This document shows, piece by piece, positions 28,378 to 39,426 of a DNA stretch of 64,000 nucleotides. This DNA comes from Acetobacter senegalensis (GTDB taxonomy: Bacteria > Pseudomonadota > Alphaproteobacteria > Acetobacterales > Acetobacteraceae), in assembly GCF_001580995.1 (NCBI RefSeq), contig NZ_LHZU01000137.1:26760-90759 (forward strand), written 5' to 3'. The first letter of the stretch is position 1, and each line of letters starts with the position of its first letter. The notes below the pieces were generated by a model. The model worked only from the letters and a program-made list of their open reading frames with translations, made no database searches and was not told the origin of the DNA. Made by a program: the position numbers and the translations under genes.

Positions 28378-29706
28378 ATGTTGCAGGACAAAGACCGGAT
28401 CTTCACCAATCTTTATGGTCAGGATGATTGGAAGCTGGAGGGAGCCCGCAAGCGCGGAGACTGGGATAATACGGCAGCGATCCTCGCCAAGGGGCGGGAT
28501 GGTGTTGTGGCGGAAATGAAAGCGTCCGGTCTGCGCGGGCGCGGTGGGGCAGGCTTCCCCACCGGGCTGAAATGGTCCTTCATGCCCAAGCAGTCAGATG
28601 GTCGGCCACATTATCTGGTGATTAACGGCGATGAATCCGAACCGGGCACATGCAAGGACCGCGAAGTCATGCGGCATGAGCCGCATAAGCTGATTGAAAG
28701 TGCGCTGATCGCTTCGTTCGCCATGGGGGCCCATGCTGCTTATATCTACATTCGCGGCGAGTTCTTTCGTGAAGCCGAACATCTCCAGTATGCAGTCGAT
28801 GAAGCTTACGCGGCCGGGTTGCTTGGAAAAAATGCAGCCGGGACCGGATGGGATTTTGATTTCTACATTCATCGTGGCGCAGGGGCTTATATCTGCGGGG
28901 AAGAAACAGCCCTGCTGGAAAGCCTGGAAGGCAAAAAAGGCCAGCCGCGTATGAAACCGCCTTTCCCTGCCGGGGTAGGGTTGTATGGCTGCCCGACCAC
29001 GGTGAACAACGTGGAAAGCATTTCAGTTGCCTCTACGATCATGCGGCGTGGGGCAAGCTGGTTTGCCGGGCTTGGGCGGCCCAATAATGCGGGTAGCAAA
29101 CTCATGGCAATTTCCGGTCATGTGAATACGCCCTGTGTGTTTGAAGAAGAACTTGGCGTTCCGCTGAAGGACATTATCGAAAAGCATGGCGGTGGCGTAC
29201 GGGGCGGCTGGGATAACCTGCTGGCCGTTATTCCTGGTGGCTGCTCCGTTCCGGTCCTGCCGAAATCCATCTGCGAAACAGTGTTGATGGATTATGACAG
29301 TTTACGCGCTGAGCGCTCTGGTTTGGGGACAGCGTGCATGATTGTCATGGATAAATCGACAGACATTATTGAGGCCATTGCCCGCTTCTCCCGCTTTTTC
29401 AAACATGAAAGCTGCGGACAGTGCACACCGTGCCGCGAAGGTACCGGGTGGATGATGCGCATGATGGACCGGATGGTGCAGGGGCGTGCCGAGCTTGAAG
29501 AAATTGATCTGCTTGAACAGGTCACGCGGCAGGTTGAAGGGCACACCATCTGCGCGCTGGGTGATGCGGCGGCATGGCCTATTCAAGGGTTGATCCGTCA
29601 TTTCCGCCCTGAAATGGAAGCCCGTATTCGTCAGTACAAAGCCGCACTTGGCGGAACCGGTCTGGTGCAGGTGCCCGCGCACGGCGTGCCAGTGGCAGCG
29701 GAGTAA
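28378..29706 (+). CDS. nuoF: NADH-quinone oxidoreductase subunit F
   Basis: The 51-kDa subunit where NADH is oxidised, 442 residues. It has the NADH site [16 protein letters not shown]-binding segments ([28 protein letters not shown]) and the 4Fe-4S N3 ligands in [12 protein letters not shown] plus a later Cys in [15 protein letters not shown] precedes the ATG. It fits between nuoE and nuoG as expected. Confidence 0.98.
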   Translation: MLQDKDRIFTNLYGQDDWKLEGARKRGDWDNTAAILAKGRDGVVAEMKASGLRGRGGAGFPTGLKWSFMPKQSDGRPHYLVINGDESEPGTCKDREVMRHEPHKLIESALIASFAMGAHAAYIYIRGEFFREAEHLQYAVDEAYAAGLLGKNAAGTGWDFDFYIHRGAGAYICGEETALLESLEGKKGQPRMKPPFPAGVGLYGCPTTVNNVESISVASTIMRRGASWFAGLGRPNNAGSKLMAISGHVNTPCVFEEELGVPLKDIIEKHGGGVRGGWDNLLAVIPGGCSVPVLPKSICETVLMDYDSLRAERSGLGTACMIVMDKSTDIIEAIARFSRFFKHESCGQCTPCREGTGWMMRMMDRMVQGRAELEEIDLLEQVTRQVEGHTICALGDAAAWPIQGLIRHFRPEMEARIRQYKAALGGTGLVQVPAHGVPVAAE

Positions 29707-29711
29707 AAGCC

Positions 29712-31793
29712 ATGGTGAGGGTTATTGTTGATGGAACGCCGGTTGATGTTGCTCCCGGTTCTTCCGCTCTTCAGGCGTGTGAAGCCGCAGGGAAGGAAAT
29801 TCCCCGCTTCTGCTATCATGAACGCCTTTCCGTAGCAGGTAACTGCCGTATGTGCCTGGTGCAGGTTGTACGTGCGCCAAAGCCAGTTGCATCCTGTGGT
29901 TTTCCGGTTTCGGAAGGCATGGAAATTCTGACGGATACGGATGTGGTGCGCCGCGCCCGTCGGGCCGTAATGGAATTCCTGCTGATCAATCATCCGCTTG
30001 ATTGCCCGATCTGTGATCAGGGTGGTGAATGTGATTTGCAGGACCAAGCTTATGGTTACGGCACCGGTATCTCCCGCTACCATGAAGACAAGCGTGCGGT
30101 AACGGACAAGAACCTCGGTCCGTTGGTGAAAACGGTAATGACGCGCTGCATTCAATGCACACGGTGCGTTCGTTTCACAACGGAAGTGGCGGGCACTCCT
30201 GAACTTGGCATGGTGTCACGCGGTGAAAACGCGGAAATTACCACTTATGTGGAAAAGGCCCTGACATCCGAGCTTTCAGGCAATCTGATTGATATCTGTC
30301 CTGTTGGTGCGCTGACAGCCAAACCCACGGCGTTTCATGCACGGTCCTGGGAATACAAAAAGACGGACAGCATTGATGTGCTGGATGCGCTGGGTACCAA
30401 CATTCAGGTTCAGGCGCGCGGCGGCGAAGTGATGCGCATCGTGCCCCGTGTGAATGATGAAGTGAATGAAGAATGGCTGTCAGACAAAGCCCGTTTTTCA
30501 GTTGATGGCCTGAAGCGCCGGCGGCTTGATAAGCCGTGGGTGCGAGTGCATGGCAAACTTCATGCAGCCTCATGGCAGGATGCTTTTGTCTCTCTGGCTC
30601 GCAGGCTGGATGGTGTGTCTGGAGACAGGATTGGCGCGGTAGCGGGTGATCTGTGTGACGCAGAAAGCCTGTGCGCTTTAAAAGATCTTATGTCTGCACT
30701 GGGGTCATCCAACATAGACTGCCGTCAGGATGGGGCCTGGTATGATACCAGTGCCCGTGAAGGCTATCTGTTCAATAGTGATATTGTCGGAATTGACGAG
30801 GCAGACGCGCTCCTGATTGTGGGCTCAGTGCCCCGTCATGAAGCGCCTGTGTTGAACGCCCGTATCCGCAAGCGGTTTCTGCGGGCAGGGCGGGGCGGCT
30901 TCCCGATTGCGATGATCGGCGCATCCTCCGCTGACCCCACTTATGATGTCACGTTCCTTGGGGACGGGCCGGATGTTCTGACTTCTCTGCTTGATGGTAG
31001 CATTCCTTTTGCAGAAACACTGAAGTCAGCAAAGCGCCCCATGATCATTCTGGGGCATGGCGCGCTGACGCGGCGGGATGCTCAGGCGGTTTATGAAGCC
31101 TGTCGCACCTTGGCCGAACAGAGCGGTGCTATTGCAGATGGATGGAACGGGTTCAACATTCTGCACACCGCGGCTTCTCGAGTAGGGGCGCTTGATCTTG
31201 GTTTCCTGCCGGGGCCACGTGGTCTGGCCGCAGCCAATATGCTGCGGGGCGGGGTGGATGTTCTCTGGCTGATGGGCGCCGACGAATTCCCGATCGATAA
31301 AATCGCTCCCGAGACATTTGTGGTCTATCAGGGGCACCACGGAGACGCTGCCGCCGCCCGTGCTGACATTATCCTGCCGGGAGCGGCTTATACCGAAAAA
31401 CCGGGCACGTATGTCAATATGGCAGGGCGTGTTCAACGGGCGTTCCGCGCTGTGTTCCCTCCGGGTGATGCGCGGGAAGACTGGCGTATTCTTCGGGCCT
31501 TTTCAGAAGTGGTCGGGCACACATTGCCGTATGACACACTGGAGGCTTTGCGCGCCAGAATGGTGGAGGTGAACCCCGTGTTTGCGTCCATTGGTTCTGT
31601 GGCGACACCACAGGCCCGCCTTCCGGCACAGGCCGAGGGGACTGCACAAAAAACAATAGCCGAGTTCAGTGCTGGTGCGTTCCGTCCGGCTATTGATGAT
31701 TATTACCAGACAAACCCCATAAGCCGGGCTAGCCCGACCATGGCGGAATGTTCGCGCATTTACGCACCAGTGCGCGCAGTGGCGGCGGAGTAA
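29712..31793 (+). CDS. nuoG: NADH-quinone oxidoreductase subunit G
   Basis: The 75-kDa Fe-S subunit, 693 residues. An N-terminal 2Fe-2S ferredoxin domain (CYHERLSVAGNCRMCLVQV) is followed by a His/Cys cluster motif (DCPICDQGGECDLQDQ) and a 4Fe-4S motif (RCIQCTRCVRF). A molybdopterin-oxidoreductase-like domain without cofactor follows. Its length is normal for alphaproteobacteria. It starts 5 bases after nuoF, and nuoH starts 6 bases after it. Confidence 0.97.
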   Translation: MVRVIVDGTPVDVAPGSSALQACEAAGKEIPRFCYHERLSVAGNCRMCLVQVVRAPKPVASCGFPVSEGMEILTDTDVVRRARRAVMEFLLINHPLDCPICDQGGECDLQDQAYGYGTGISRYHEDKRAVTDKNLGPLVKTVMTRCIQCTRCVRFTTEVAGTPELGMVSRGENAEITTYVEKALTSELSGNLIDICPVGALTAKPTAFHARSWEYKKTDSIDVLDALGTNIQVQARGGEVMRIVPRVNDEVNEEWLSDKARFSVDGLKRRRLDKPWVRVHGKLHAASWQDAFVSLARRLDGVSGDRIGAVAGDLCDAESLCALKDLMSALGSSNIDCRQDGAWYDTSAREGYLFNSDIVGIDEADALLIVGSVPRHEAPVLNARIRKRFLRAGRGGFPIAMIGASSADPTYDVTFLGDGPDVLTSLLDGSIPFAETLKSAKRPMIILGHGALTRRDAQAVYEACRTLAEQSGAIADGWNGFNILHTAASRVGALDLGFLPGPRGLAAANMLRGGVDVLWLMGADEFPIDKIAPETFVVYQGHHGDAAAARADIILPGAAYTEKPGTYVNMAGRVQRAFRAVFPPGDAREDWRILRAFSEVVGHTLPYDTLEALRARMVEVNPVFASIGSVATPQARLPAQAEGTAQKTIAEFSAGAFRPAIDDYYQTNPISRASPTMAECSRIYAPVRAVAAE

Positions 31794-31799
31794 GGGCTG

Positions 31800-32828
31800 A
31801 TGGCGCAGTTTTTTTATCATACGCTGATAGGCCAGATTATTCTGATGGTTCTGGAAACGCTGGCCGTTCTGGTTCCGCTGCTGATTGGTGTAGCGTACCT
31901 CACATTGATGGAACGCAAGGTGATGGCCGCAATGCAGATGCGGCGCGGCCCGAACGTGAATGGTCTTTTTGGGCTGCTTCAGGCTTTTGCTGATGCCATC
32001 AAGATGATTTTCAAGGAAACGGTTATTCCCGCAGGGGCCAATAGGGCACTGTTTCTGTTTGCTCCGTTTCTAACATTCTCTCTGGCCATGCTGGCATGGG
32101 CGGTTATTCCCACGGGGAATGGTCTGGCCGTTGCGAATATCAATGTTGGTATTCTGTATCTGCTGGCTATTTCTTCATTGGGTGTTTACGGTATGCTCAT
32201 TGCCGGGTGGGCGTCCAATTCAAAATACGCCTTTCTCGGTGGTCTGCGGTCCGCAGCGCAGATGGTCTCCTACGAAGTGTCGATCGGGCTTGTCATCGTC
32301 TCTGTTCTGTTGGCGGTGGGCAGCCTGAACCTGAACGACATTGTGCTGGCGCAACGGCATGTGTGGTTCTGCCTGCCCATGTTCCCGATGTTCATCGTGT
32401 TTTTTATCTCGGCGCTGGCGGAAACCAACCGGGCACCATTTGATCTTCCTGAAGGGGAAAGTGAACTGGTAGCCGGGTTCTTTGTTGAATATTCCTCGCT
32501 GGCATTTGGTCTCTTCTTCCTTGGCGAATATGCCAACATGATCCTGATGTCGGCCATGGTCAGCATTCTTTTTCTTGGCGGCTGGATGCCTCCGCTGGGT
32601 ATTGCGCCGTTCACATGGGTACCTGGCCCCCTGTGGCTGATTTGCAAAATCCTGTTCTGCCTGTTCGTGTTTATCTGGGTGCGGGCCACATTCCCCCGTT
32701 ATCGGTATGACCAGCTTATGCGGTTGGGTTGGAAGATTTTCCTACCGTTCTCCCTACTGTGGATGATTGGAACCGCAGGCTTCCTTATGGCTACGGGCCT
32801 GCTGCCTCAGGCTGGAGGTGTAAACTGA
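31800..32828 (+). CDS. nuoH: NADH-quinone oxidoreductase subunit H
   Basis: A multi-helix membrane subunit at the junction of the arms, 342 residues. Family segments are [32 protein letters not shown] and [17 protein letters not shown], which contain the charged residues of the quinone channel. The last base of its TGA is the first base of the nuoI ATG. Confidence 0.97.
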   Translation: MAQFFYHTLIGQIILMVLETLAVLVPLLIGVAYLTLMERKVMAAMQMRRGPNVNGLFGLLQAFADAIKMIFKETVIPAGANRALFLFAPFLTFSLAMLAWAVIPTGNGLAVANINVGILYLLAISSLGVYGMLIAGWASNSKYAFLGGLRSAAQMVSYEVSIGLVIVSVLLAVGSLNLNDIVLAQRHVWFCLPMFPMFIVFFISALAETNRAPFDLPEGESELVAGFFVEYSSLAFGLFFLGEYANMILMSAMVSILFLGGWMPPLGIAPFTWVPGPLWLICKILFCLFVFIWVRATFPRYRYDQLMRLGWKIFLPFSLLWMIGTAGFLMATGLLPQAGGVN

Positions 32829-33316
32829 TGAGTACTCTTGGAAAAACCTTCCGGTCCTTTCTGTTGGCCGAACTGGCGGCAGGCATGGCGTCCACTTTCA
32901 AGATGATGTTCAAGCCGAAAGTCACGCTGAACTATCCTTATGAAAAAGGGCCGCTGTCTCCGCGTTTTCGCGGTGAGCATGCATTGCGCCGTTATCCCAA
33001 TGGGGAAGAACGCTGCATTGCCTGCAAGCTGTGCGAAGCCACATGCCCCGCTGAAGCCATTACAATTGAGGCTGAAGAACGGGACGATGGTTCCCGCCGC
33101 ACCACACGCTATGACATTGACATGACCAAATGCATCTATTGCGGTCTGTGCGAGGAAGCGTGCCCGGTTGACGCCATTGTTGAAGGCCCGAACTACGAAT
33201 TTGCAACCGAAACGCGTGAAGAGCTGATGTACAACAAGGACAAGCTGCTCGCGAATGGAGACCGTTGGGAGGCTCTGCTGGCCCGACGGTTGGAACTTGA
33301 TGCGCCTTATCGCTGA
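32828..33316 (+). CDS. nuoI: NADH-quinone oxidoreductase subunit I
   Basis: The 162-residue ferredoxin-like subunit has two 4Fe-4S motifs, [16 protein letters not shown] and [16 protein letters not shown], which form clusters N6a and N6b. The ATG at 32828 overlaps the nuoH stop. The frame opens upstream inside nuoH, but that part is not family-like. nuoJ follows after 36 bases with a GGAGGT site. Confidence 0.97.
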   Translation: MSTLGKTFRSFLLAELAAGMASTFKMMFKPKVTLNYPYEKGPLSPRFRGEHALRRYPNGEERCIACKLCEATCPAEAITIEAEERDDGSRRTTRYDIDMTKCIYCGLCEEACPVDAIVEGPNYEFATETREELMYNKDKLLANGDRWEALLARRLELDAPYR

Positions 33317-33352
33317 GATGATGCAGGCCATGTCCTGGCAGGAGGTAAGCTG

Positions 33353-34066
33353 ATGATACCGCAGCTTGTATTTTACGTTTTTGCGACGGTGCTGCTTGTA
33401 TCCGCCACAATGGTTATTACGGCGCGCAACCCGGTGCATTCGGTGCTGTTTCTCATTCTCGCGTTTTTCAATGCGGCGGGCCTGTTTCTGGTGGCCGGGG
33501 CCGAATTCCTGGCGATGCTGCTGGTGATTGTCTATGTGGGCGCGGTCGCTGTTCTGTTCCTGTTTGTGGTCATGATGCTGGATATTGATTTCACGCAGAT
33601 GCGGGAAGGCTTTCAGCGTCATGCCCCGATCGGCGCGTGCGTGGGCGGCATCTTGTTTGTTGAGCTCATCATGGCGCTGGGGAACTGGAAAATGGCCCCC
33701 GATACGGGCATCGCCCCGCTGAGCGGCGCACCGGGCCTGACGAACACAGCCGCCTTGGGCACGTTGATTTACACCCATTATGTTCTGCTGTTCCAATCCT
33801 GCGGTCTTGTGCTGCTGGTGGCCATGATCGGGGCCATTGTGCTCACACTGCGCCAGACCAATACAGGCCGCCGTCAGGACATCAGCAAACAGCATGCACG
33901 CACACGTGAAGACACGCTGGTGCTTGTAGATCTGCCACTTGGCGAAAATGTGTTGGGTAACGGTGGTTTCCTCCGTCCCCACACATCCTATTACGAAAAT
34001 GCAGTCCCCGGATCATACGGATCAGGAGGGCAGGCGGAGGCAGACAAAAGGGAGACCGGCGCATGA
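33353..34066 (+). CDS. nuoJ: NADH-quinone oxidoreductase subunit J
   Basis: A 237-residue membrane subunit with five helices. The conserved segments are [15 protein letters not shown] and [23 protein letters not shown], the latter containing the pi-bulge helix. A hydrophilic tail of about 60 residues follows the last helix. GGAGGT lies 7 bases before the ATG. The stop overlaps the nuoK ATG by 4 bases. Confidence 0.95.
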   Translation: MIPQLVFYVFATVLLVSATMVITARNPVHSVLFLILAFFNAAGLFLVAGAEFLAMLLVIVYVGAVAVLFLFVVMMLDIDFTQMREGFQRHAPIGACVGGILFVELIMALGNWKMAPDTGIAPLSGAPGLTNTAALGTLIYTHYVLLFQSCGLVLLVAMIGAIVLTLRQTNTGRRQDISKQHARTREDTLVLVDLPLGENVLGNGGFLRPHTSYYENAVPGSYGSGGQAEADKRETGA

Positions 34067-34386
34067 CGCCCGCAATCGCCCCCATTGGGCTTGGCCCTTA
34101 TCTGATTGTCAGCGCAGCATTGCTGGTGCTGGGTGTGTTTGGCATTTTCCTGAACCGGAAAAACGTCATCATCATCCTGATGTCCATGGAATTGATCCTG
34201 CTGTCTGCAAACCTCAATTTTGTTGCGTTTTCTTCCGCCCATGCAGATCTTTCTGGGCAGATCATGGTGCTGTTTGTGCTGACCATTGCAGCAGCAGAAG
34301 CAGCAATTGGTCTGGCTATTGTCACGGTCTATTTCCGCAACCGTGGATCCATCCAGGTTGAAGACGTTACGATGATGAAGGGATGA
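34063..34386 (+). CDS. nuoK: NADH-quinone oxidoreductase subunit K
   Basis: A 107-residue, three-helix subunit of the proton path. The conserved Glu residues lie in [17 protein letters not shown] and [11 protein letters not shown]. It is coupled by ATGA overlaps to nuoJ before and nuoL after. Confidence 0.97.
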   Translation: MTPAIAPIGLGPYLIVSAALLVLGVFGIFLNRKNVIIILMSMELILLSANLNFVAFSSAHADLSGQIMVLFVLTIAAAEAAIGLAIVTVYFRNRGSIQVEDVTMMKG

Positions 34387-36335
34387 GCGGACTCATGCAG
34401 ACCGATCTTCACCTGTTTGCCACGGCTATCCTCCTGCCTTTGGCAGGGGCGGTTGTTGCGGGGCTGGGTGGTCGCCTTTTGGGCGATGCCATGGCCAAGA
34501 TTATAACCATTGGCTGCATGGGCGTTGCAGCGCTGTGTGGTGTTGGTGCTCTTTATGGCGGCTGGTCCGCCGGTTTTGCGCTGCAGACTGTGCCATTGGC
34601 CGATTGGGTGAACGCAGGCGGTTTTCACGCCACCTGGACCCTACGGTTTGATACGCTTTCTGTGACCATGACGGCCATGGTGCTGTGTGTGTCTCTGCTG
34701 GTGCATTGTTACAGCCTTGGCTACATGAGCCACGAAACCATGCCGACTTATCGGTTTTTTTCGTATCTCTCACTGTTTACCTTCGCCATGCTCATGCTGG
34801 TGTCCTCGAATGATCTCATCCAGTTGTTCTTCGGGTGGGAAGGGGTTGGTCTGGCCAGCTATCTGCTGATTGGCTACTGGTATGATCGGCCTTCCGCCAC
34901 AGCAGCGGCGATCAAAGCATTTGTGGTCAACCGCGTGGCTGACCTGTTCTTCCTCGTCGGGATCGGGCTGGTGTATGTTCTGTTTCATACCGTTCAGTAT
35001 GATCAGATTTTTGCAACGGTTCCTCAGGTTCTTGGTGCGTCCTATTCCCTGTTTGGCACCACGTTCAACATGATGGAAGTGATCTGCTTCCTGCTGTTTG
35101 TGGGGGCCATGGGCAAATCCGCCCAGCTTTTCCTCCATACGTGGTTGCCGGACGCCATGGAGGGGCCAACGCCAGTTTCTGCCCTTATTCATGCAGCAAC
35201 AATGGTCACGGCTGGCGTGTTCCTGATGGCGCGTATGTCTCCCTTGCTGGAGTTCGCACCCGGCACGCGGATGTTTGTGATCTTTATTGGGGCCACCACC
35301 TGTTTCTTTGCCGCTACGGTCGGCATGGTGCAGCCAGATATCAAACGCACCATCGCGTATTCCACCTGTTCACAGCTTGGCTACATGTTTGCGGCTGTGG
35401 GCGTGGGGGCGTATCAGGCATCTGTTTTCCATCTGACCACGCATGCCTTTTTCAAAGCACTTCTGTTTCTTGGCGCAGGCTCTGTCATTCACGCTGTGCA
35501 TGATGAGCAGAACATGTTCCGTATGGGCGGTTTGTGGAAAAAACTGCCGCTGACATACGCTGTTATGTGGATTGGTAGCCTTGCGCTGGCCGGTGTGTTT
35601 CCGTTCGCGGGATATTGGTCCAAGGATGCCATTCTGAACGCCTTGTGGGCCAGTGGCAGCAGCATGAGCCATTATGCCTGGACACTTGGCACCATTACGG
35701 CGTTCATCACGGCCTTTTATAGCTGGCGCCTGCTGTTTCTTGTGTTCCATGGCGCACCGGCAGACGAGCATGTGCGTGATGCCGCGCATGAAAGCCCTGC
35801 GGTTATGACCATACCTCTGGTGCTGTTGGCTATTGGTGCCGTGGTGGCAGGCGTTGCTCTGGCACCGTATTATATCGGCGCAAAGCAGGATCTGTTCTGG
35901 AACGGGGCCATTTTCAACGCGCCGGGCAACAGCATTATGGAAACATTTGAGCATGTTCCCGCGCTGATCGGCCTGTTGCCTTCCATTGCCGGGCTGGCAG
36001 GGATTGCTCTGGCGTATGTGTTCTATGTGGCGTCTCCCGCATTGCCTGCCTCCATGGCGCGGTCTTTTGGTCCGGTTTATCGCTTTCTGCTCAACAAATG
36101 GTATTTTGACGAACTCTACACAGTTATTTTTGTCCGTCCCTATGCCGCCATTGCGCGCGTGCTGTGGAAAGAGGGGGATGAAGGCGCTGTGGAAGGGCTG
36201 CCACGTGATCTGGTGCGTGCAACCGTTACGGGCGCATCGGAGGCCGTCAAACTCCAGACCGGCTCCATTGCCATTTATGCCTTCACCATGCTGGCGGGCC
36301 TTGTGGTGCTGCTGACCGTCGCCCTGTGCGGATGA
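34383..36335 (+). CDS. nuoL: NADH-quinone oxidoreductase subunit L
   Basis: The distal antiporter-like subunit with the long lateral helix, 650 residues. It has the family's [30 protein letters not shown] (which separates it from NuoM and NuoN), the key Lys/His region [24 protein letters not shown], and [13 protein letters not shown]. The C-terminal extension with ending helix is present, so it is not a NuoM misread as NuoL. Only 60 bases separate its stop from nuoN, where nuoM would be expected. Confidence 0.97.
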   Translation: MSGLMQTDLHLFATAILLPLAGAVVAGLGGRLLGDAMAKIITIGCMGVAALCGVGALYGGWSAGFALQTVPLADWVNAGGFHATWTLRFDTLSVTMTAMVLCVSLLVHCYSLGYMSHETMPTYRFFSYLSLFTFAMLMLVSSNDLIQLFFGWEGVGLASYLLIGYWYDRPSATAAAIKAFVVNRVADLFFLVGIGLVYVLFHTVQYDQIFATVPQVLGASYSLFGTTFNMMEVICFLLFVGAMGKSAQLFLHTWLPDAMEGPTPVSALIHAATMVTAGVFLMARMSPLLEFAPGTRMFVIFIGATTCFFAATVGMVQPDIKRTIAYSTCSQLGYMFAAVGVGAYQASVFHLTTHAFFKALLFLGAGSVIHAVHDEQNMFRMGGLWKKLPLTYAVMWIGSLALAGVFPFAGYWSKDAILNALWASGSSMSHYAWTLGTITAFITAFYSWRLLFLVFHGAPADEHVRDAAHESPAVMTIPLVLLAIGAVVAGVALAPYYIGAKQDLFWNGAIFNAPGNSIMETFEHVPALIGLLPSIAGLAGIALAYVFYVASPALPASMARSFGPVYRFLLNKWYFDELYTVIFVRPYAAIARVLWKEGDEGAVEGLPRDLVRATVTGASEAVKLQTGSIAIYAFTMLAGLVVLLTVALCG

Positions 36336-36395
36336 GGGGTGGATGATGTCGTTTTTTTTCCTTTTTGATATCTGTAGTGAACGGAGTGCAGTGCG
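36336..36395 (+). other. nuoL-nuoN junction where nuoM is missing
   Basis: In most nuo operons a gene of about 1.5 kb, nuoM, lies here. This junction is only 60 bases. It contains an open reading frame of 18 codons (36343-36399, starting ATGATG and containing a T8 run) whose TGA overlaps the nuoN ATG as ATGA, the same coupling seen elsewhere in this operon. It could be the scar of an in-frame nuoM deletion or just a leader peptide. The short peptide has no clear similarity to NuoM beyond being hydrophobic at its start. Confidence 0.6.
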
Positions 36396-37847
36396 ATGAG
36401 TGCGACCTCGGTCAACTGGGCGCTGGCTCTGCCGGAAATCACACTTGCACTTTCCGGCTTGATCATTCTGGTTGTGGGCGTGTTGCAGCGACGGGGGGAA
36501 GGGTTCTTTCCTTGCTCCATGCTGACGGTTGCCGCCTTTGTGGGGTGTGGGTTTCTGGTGGCCCTTTCGCCCGACGGCGCGGGTTATGCCGGTACCTTTG
36601 TGAATGACAGCTTTGCACGCTTCATGAAAATTCTGGCACTGGTGGGTGGCCTTCTGGCAACTATTGTCACCGTAGGGTACCGTGGTGAGGACCGGCATGA
36701 TCCGGGAGCGTTACCGTTTGAAACGCCTATCCTCATGCTGTTTTCAACCCTCGGTGCCATGATCATGGCATCCTCCGCCAATCTCATGACCCTGTTTGTC
36801 GGATTGGAACTATCTTCTCTCTCCATCTACATTCTCTGTGCTCTGGAGCGGGACCGGGTTACGTCTTCTGAAGCCGGATTGAAATATTTTGTTCTGGGCT
36901 CCCTGGCTTCCGGGCTGCTGCTGTATGGCATGTCTCTGGTCTATGGTTACGCAGGCACCATGGAATATACGGGGCTGATTGCCGCCATCCATGCGTCAGG
37001 AACACTGCCACCAGGGTTGATTGTTGGCATTGTGTTCGTGGTGGTGGGGCTGTGTTTCAAGCTTTCCGCCGTTCCCTTCCATATGTGGACGCCTGATGTC
37101 TATCAGGGGGCACCAACGCCGGTAACAGCCTATATGGCGGGTGCGCCCAAATTTGCCGCCTTCGCTCTGTTTCTGCGTGTCATGGTCGGGCCGTTCGGTG
37201 CGGTTGCGCCTCGCTGGCAGATCCTGATTGAAACCGCTTCCATGCTCTCCATGGTTTATGGGGCTTTCGCGGCCATACCGCAGACGGATATCAAGCGTCT
37301 TATGGCGTATTCTTCCATTGGTCACATGGGGTACGCCATGATGGGGCTGGCATCGGCTTCAGCAGCAGGGGTAAGGGCAACCCTGATTTATCTTGCAGCC
37401 TATCTGGTCATGAATGCAGGGGTTTTTGCCGGAATTGCGGCAATGCGTCGCAAAGGGCGTGAAGTGACGGCCATTTCCGATCTTGCCGGGCTGAGCAAGA
37501 CCGACCCCGGCATGGCGGCAGCACTAGCTATCTTCATGTTCAGCATGGTCGGCGCACCGCCACTGGCCGGGTTCTTCGGCAAGTTCATGGTATTTGCGGC
37601 CGCGTGGCAGGCTGGCCTTTATGTGCTGGTCGTTGTAGGGGCTGTCTCCAGTATTGTGGGCGCTTACTATTACCTGCGTGTTGTAAAGGTGATGTATTTT
37701 GATGCGCCAGCAGAAGGGCTGGACCGGCCCGCACCCAGCCTGCTGTTTGTTTCGGGCGGCATGGGGCTGGCCACGGTGTTCTTCATTCTGGTTCTCGGAC
37801 CACTGATGAACATGGCACAGCAGGCGGCCCTGGCTCTGGCTGGCTGA
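36396..37847 (+). CDS. nuoN: NADH-quinone oxidoreductase subunit N
   Basis: An antiporter-like membrane subunit, 483 residues, about 14 helices. NuoN-specific segments are SSLSIYILCALERDR, SEAGLKYFVLGSLASGLLLYG, FKLSAVPFHMWTPDVYQGAPTPVTA and MAYSSIGHMGYAMMG. With FHMWTPDVYQGAPTPVTA it is NuoN, not NuoM. GGAG lies ahead of the ATG. birA starts 10 bases after its stop. Confidence 0.97.
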   Translation: MSATSVNWALALPEITLALSGLIILVVGVLQRRGEGFFPCSMLTVAAFVGCGFLVALSPDGAGYAGTFVNDSFARFMKILALVGGLLATIVTVGYRGEDRHDPGALPFETPILMLFSTLGAMIMASSANLMTLFVGLELSSLSIYILCALERDRVTSSEAGLKYFVLGSLASGLLLYGMSLVYGYAGTMEYTGLIAAIHASGTLPPGLIVGIVFVVVGLCFKLSAVPFHMWTPDVYQGAPTPVTAYMAGAPKFAAFALFLRVMVGPFGAVAPRWQILIETASMLSMVYGAFAAIPQTDIKRLMAYSSIGHMGYAMMGLASASAAGVRATLIYLAAYLVMNAGVFAGIAAMRRKGREVTAISDLAGLSKTDPGMAAALAIFMFSMVGAPPLAGFFGKFMVFAAAWQAGLYVLVVVGAVSSIVGAYYYLRVVKVMYFDAPAEGLDRPAPSLLFVSGGMGLATVFFILVLGPLMNMAQQAALALAG

Positions 37848-37857
37848 AGGAGATGGA

Positions 37858-38622
37858 ATGAAGGCAGTTTGTCCGCCTTGGCGGCTGGAATGTCATGATG
37901 AACTGACTTCAACCTCGGATGTATGCCTTGAACGGGCCAGAGCGGGTGAAAAGCCTGGTCTGGCCCTTCTGGCTTTGCGCCAGACAAAGGGGCGGGGCAG
38001 CCGGGGGCGGAACTGGGTTGATGCAGGGCAAAGCCTCGCTCTTTCCATGCTTCTTGATGGCCAGCAGGCGGGGCAGGATGCTCTGGGCGGTTGGCCCTTT
38101 CTTGCGTCCCTTGCTTTTTTTGAAGGCTTGGCAGAGACCATGCCCGCCGCCCGTGATCATCTGATGATCAAATGGCCCAATGATATTCTGCTGGATGGGC
38201 AGAAACTGGGCGGCATTCTGATCGAGCGGGAAGGGCGATGCCTCATTATCGGTATGGGTGCCAATCTGGCGCGGTCTCCGGCAACGGACGCCATAGGGCG
38301 GGAGGCAGCTTTTCTGGGGCGATACGGAGAGCCTCCTCATCCGCGTGCTGTGGCGGAGGCCATTCTGGCACAGATCACACACTGGCGGGATGTCTGGGAG
38401 CACCAGGGGTTTGGTATTCTGTGTGCGGAATGGATGAAACGGGCGCATCCCGTGGGCACGCCTCTTGTGGTAAACGGCGGGACTACTTATGAAAAGGGGC
38501 GGTTTGCAGGGCTGGCCGCAGATGGTCGGCTGCTGCTTGAAACGGAAAACGGGATGAAAACGGTCGCAACAGGAGATATCCTGCTGGCATCACAGGGGGC
38601 AGGACGTGCTGCTCGTCATTGA
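37858..38622 (+). CDS. birA: Biotin--[acetyl-CoA-carboxylase] ligase (monofunctional)
   Basis: Attaches biotin to the carrier domain of acetyl-CoA carboxylase through biotinyl-AMP. The 254-residue protein has the ATP/biotin loop GRGSRGRNW and [17 protein letters not shown]. It lacks the N-terminal DNA-binding domain of E. coli BirA, so it is not expected to repress bio genes. AAGGAG precedes the ATG. Its last 17 bases overlap coaX. Confidence 0.94.
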   Translation: MKAVCPPWRLECHDELTSTSDVCLERARAGEKPGLALLALRQTKGRGSRGRNWVDAGQSLALSMLLDGQQAGQDALGGWPFLASLAFFEGLAETMPAARDHLMIKWPNDILLDGQKLGGILIEREGRCLIIGMGANLARSPATDAIGREAAFLGRYGEPPHPRAVAEAILAQITHWRDVWEHQGFGILCAEWMKRAHPVGTPLVVNGGTTYEKGRFAGLAADGRLLLETENGMKTVATGDILLASQGAGRAARH

Positions 38623-39418
38623 TGCAGGCAACACAAATGTGGTGTTTGCCGTGCATGATGGTGCAAAGTGGCGGGGTACGTGGCGTATTACCATGCAGGC
38701 GCAGCGTACGTCTGATGAATATGCTGTCTGGCTGCTGGCGCTTCTGCGGATGCAGGGGATCTCTGCTGATGATGTTGAGGGCGCTGTTATTGGCACGGTG
38801 GTGCCTGCCGCCCTTTATCATCTGCGTACGCTTTGCCGCCAGTGGTTTGCGGTTGAACCTCTTCTGGCATCAGCCCGGTTGGACTGGGGCTTTGTAATCA
38901 AGACGGATAACCCCGATGAAGTTGGGGTGGACCGTCTTTTAAATGGTCTGGCGGCACACCATCTGTATGGTGGACCGTTAACAGTTATTGATTTTGGCAC
39001 GGCCACCACGTTTGATGTGGTGGATAGTGAAGGCAGTTATTGCGGTGGTGTGATTGCGCCGGGGATCAATCTGTCTGTTGAAGCCTTGCATCAGGCTGCG
39101 GCACGTCTGCCGCGTATTGGTGTGGGGCGCCCGGCAGTTGATTCCGTTATCGGGCGTAATACCGTTACGGCTATGCGCTCAGGGGTGTTCTGGGGGTATG
39201 TGGGTTTGATCGAGGGGATCGTCGAGAGGATCAGGCGGGAAGTCGGGCAGGATATGAAAGTGCTCGCAACCGGCGGTCTGGCTCCGCTCTTCTCGGAAGG
39301 AACAACGGTGTTTGACCACGTGGATTCAATGCTGACCCTGAACGGGCTGCGGATATTGGCGGGGCGGAATCCCTTGCCGCGTCTTACAATCGAAAAAGAT
39401 GTTTTGACAGAAGGATAG
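38606..39418 (+). CDS. coaX: Type III pantothenate kinase
   Basis: First step of coenzyme A synthesis, in the ASKHA ATPase fold. It has 270 residues, with the phosphate-binding start [15 protein letters not shown], the pantothenate site [27 protein letters not shown] and [11 protein letters not shown]. The start is GTG within the end of birA. The birA-coaX-rnj order behind nuoN is frequent in alphaproteobacteria. Confidence 0.96.
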   Translation: MLLVIDAGNTNVVFAVHDGAKWRGTWRITMQAQRTSDEYAVWLLALLRMQGISADDVEGAVIGTVVPAALYHLRTLCRQWFAVEPLLASARLDWGFVIKTDNPDEVGVDRLLNGLAAHHLYGGPLTVIDFGTATTFDVVDSEGSYCGGVIAPGINLSVEALHQAAARLPRIGVGRPAVDSVIGRNTVTAMRSGVFWGYVGLIEGIVERIRREVGQDMKVLATGGLAPLFSEGTTVFDHVDSMLTLNGLRILAGRNPLPRLTIEKDVLTEG

Positions 39419-39426
39419 TACATCTA

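Noticed and set aside
34383..36335. Considered whether the 650-residue gene could be a NuoL-NuoM fusion
   Set aside because: 650 residues is the normal NuoL length, with a single set of antiporter motifs and the long C-terminal helix.
35370..36698. A 442-codon minus-strand frame across nuoL-nuoN
   Set aside because: Rich in His, Gln and Arg as expected for antisense of membrane genes; it crosses two certain genes.
36396..37847. Considered whether the gene after nuoL could be nuoM, leaving nuoN missing instead
   Set aside because: FHMWTPDVYQGAPTPVTA and SEAGLKYFVLGSLASG are NuoN-type, and its length of 483 and position before birA fit NuoN.
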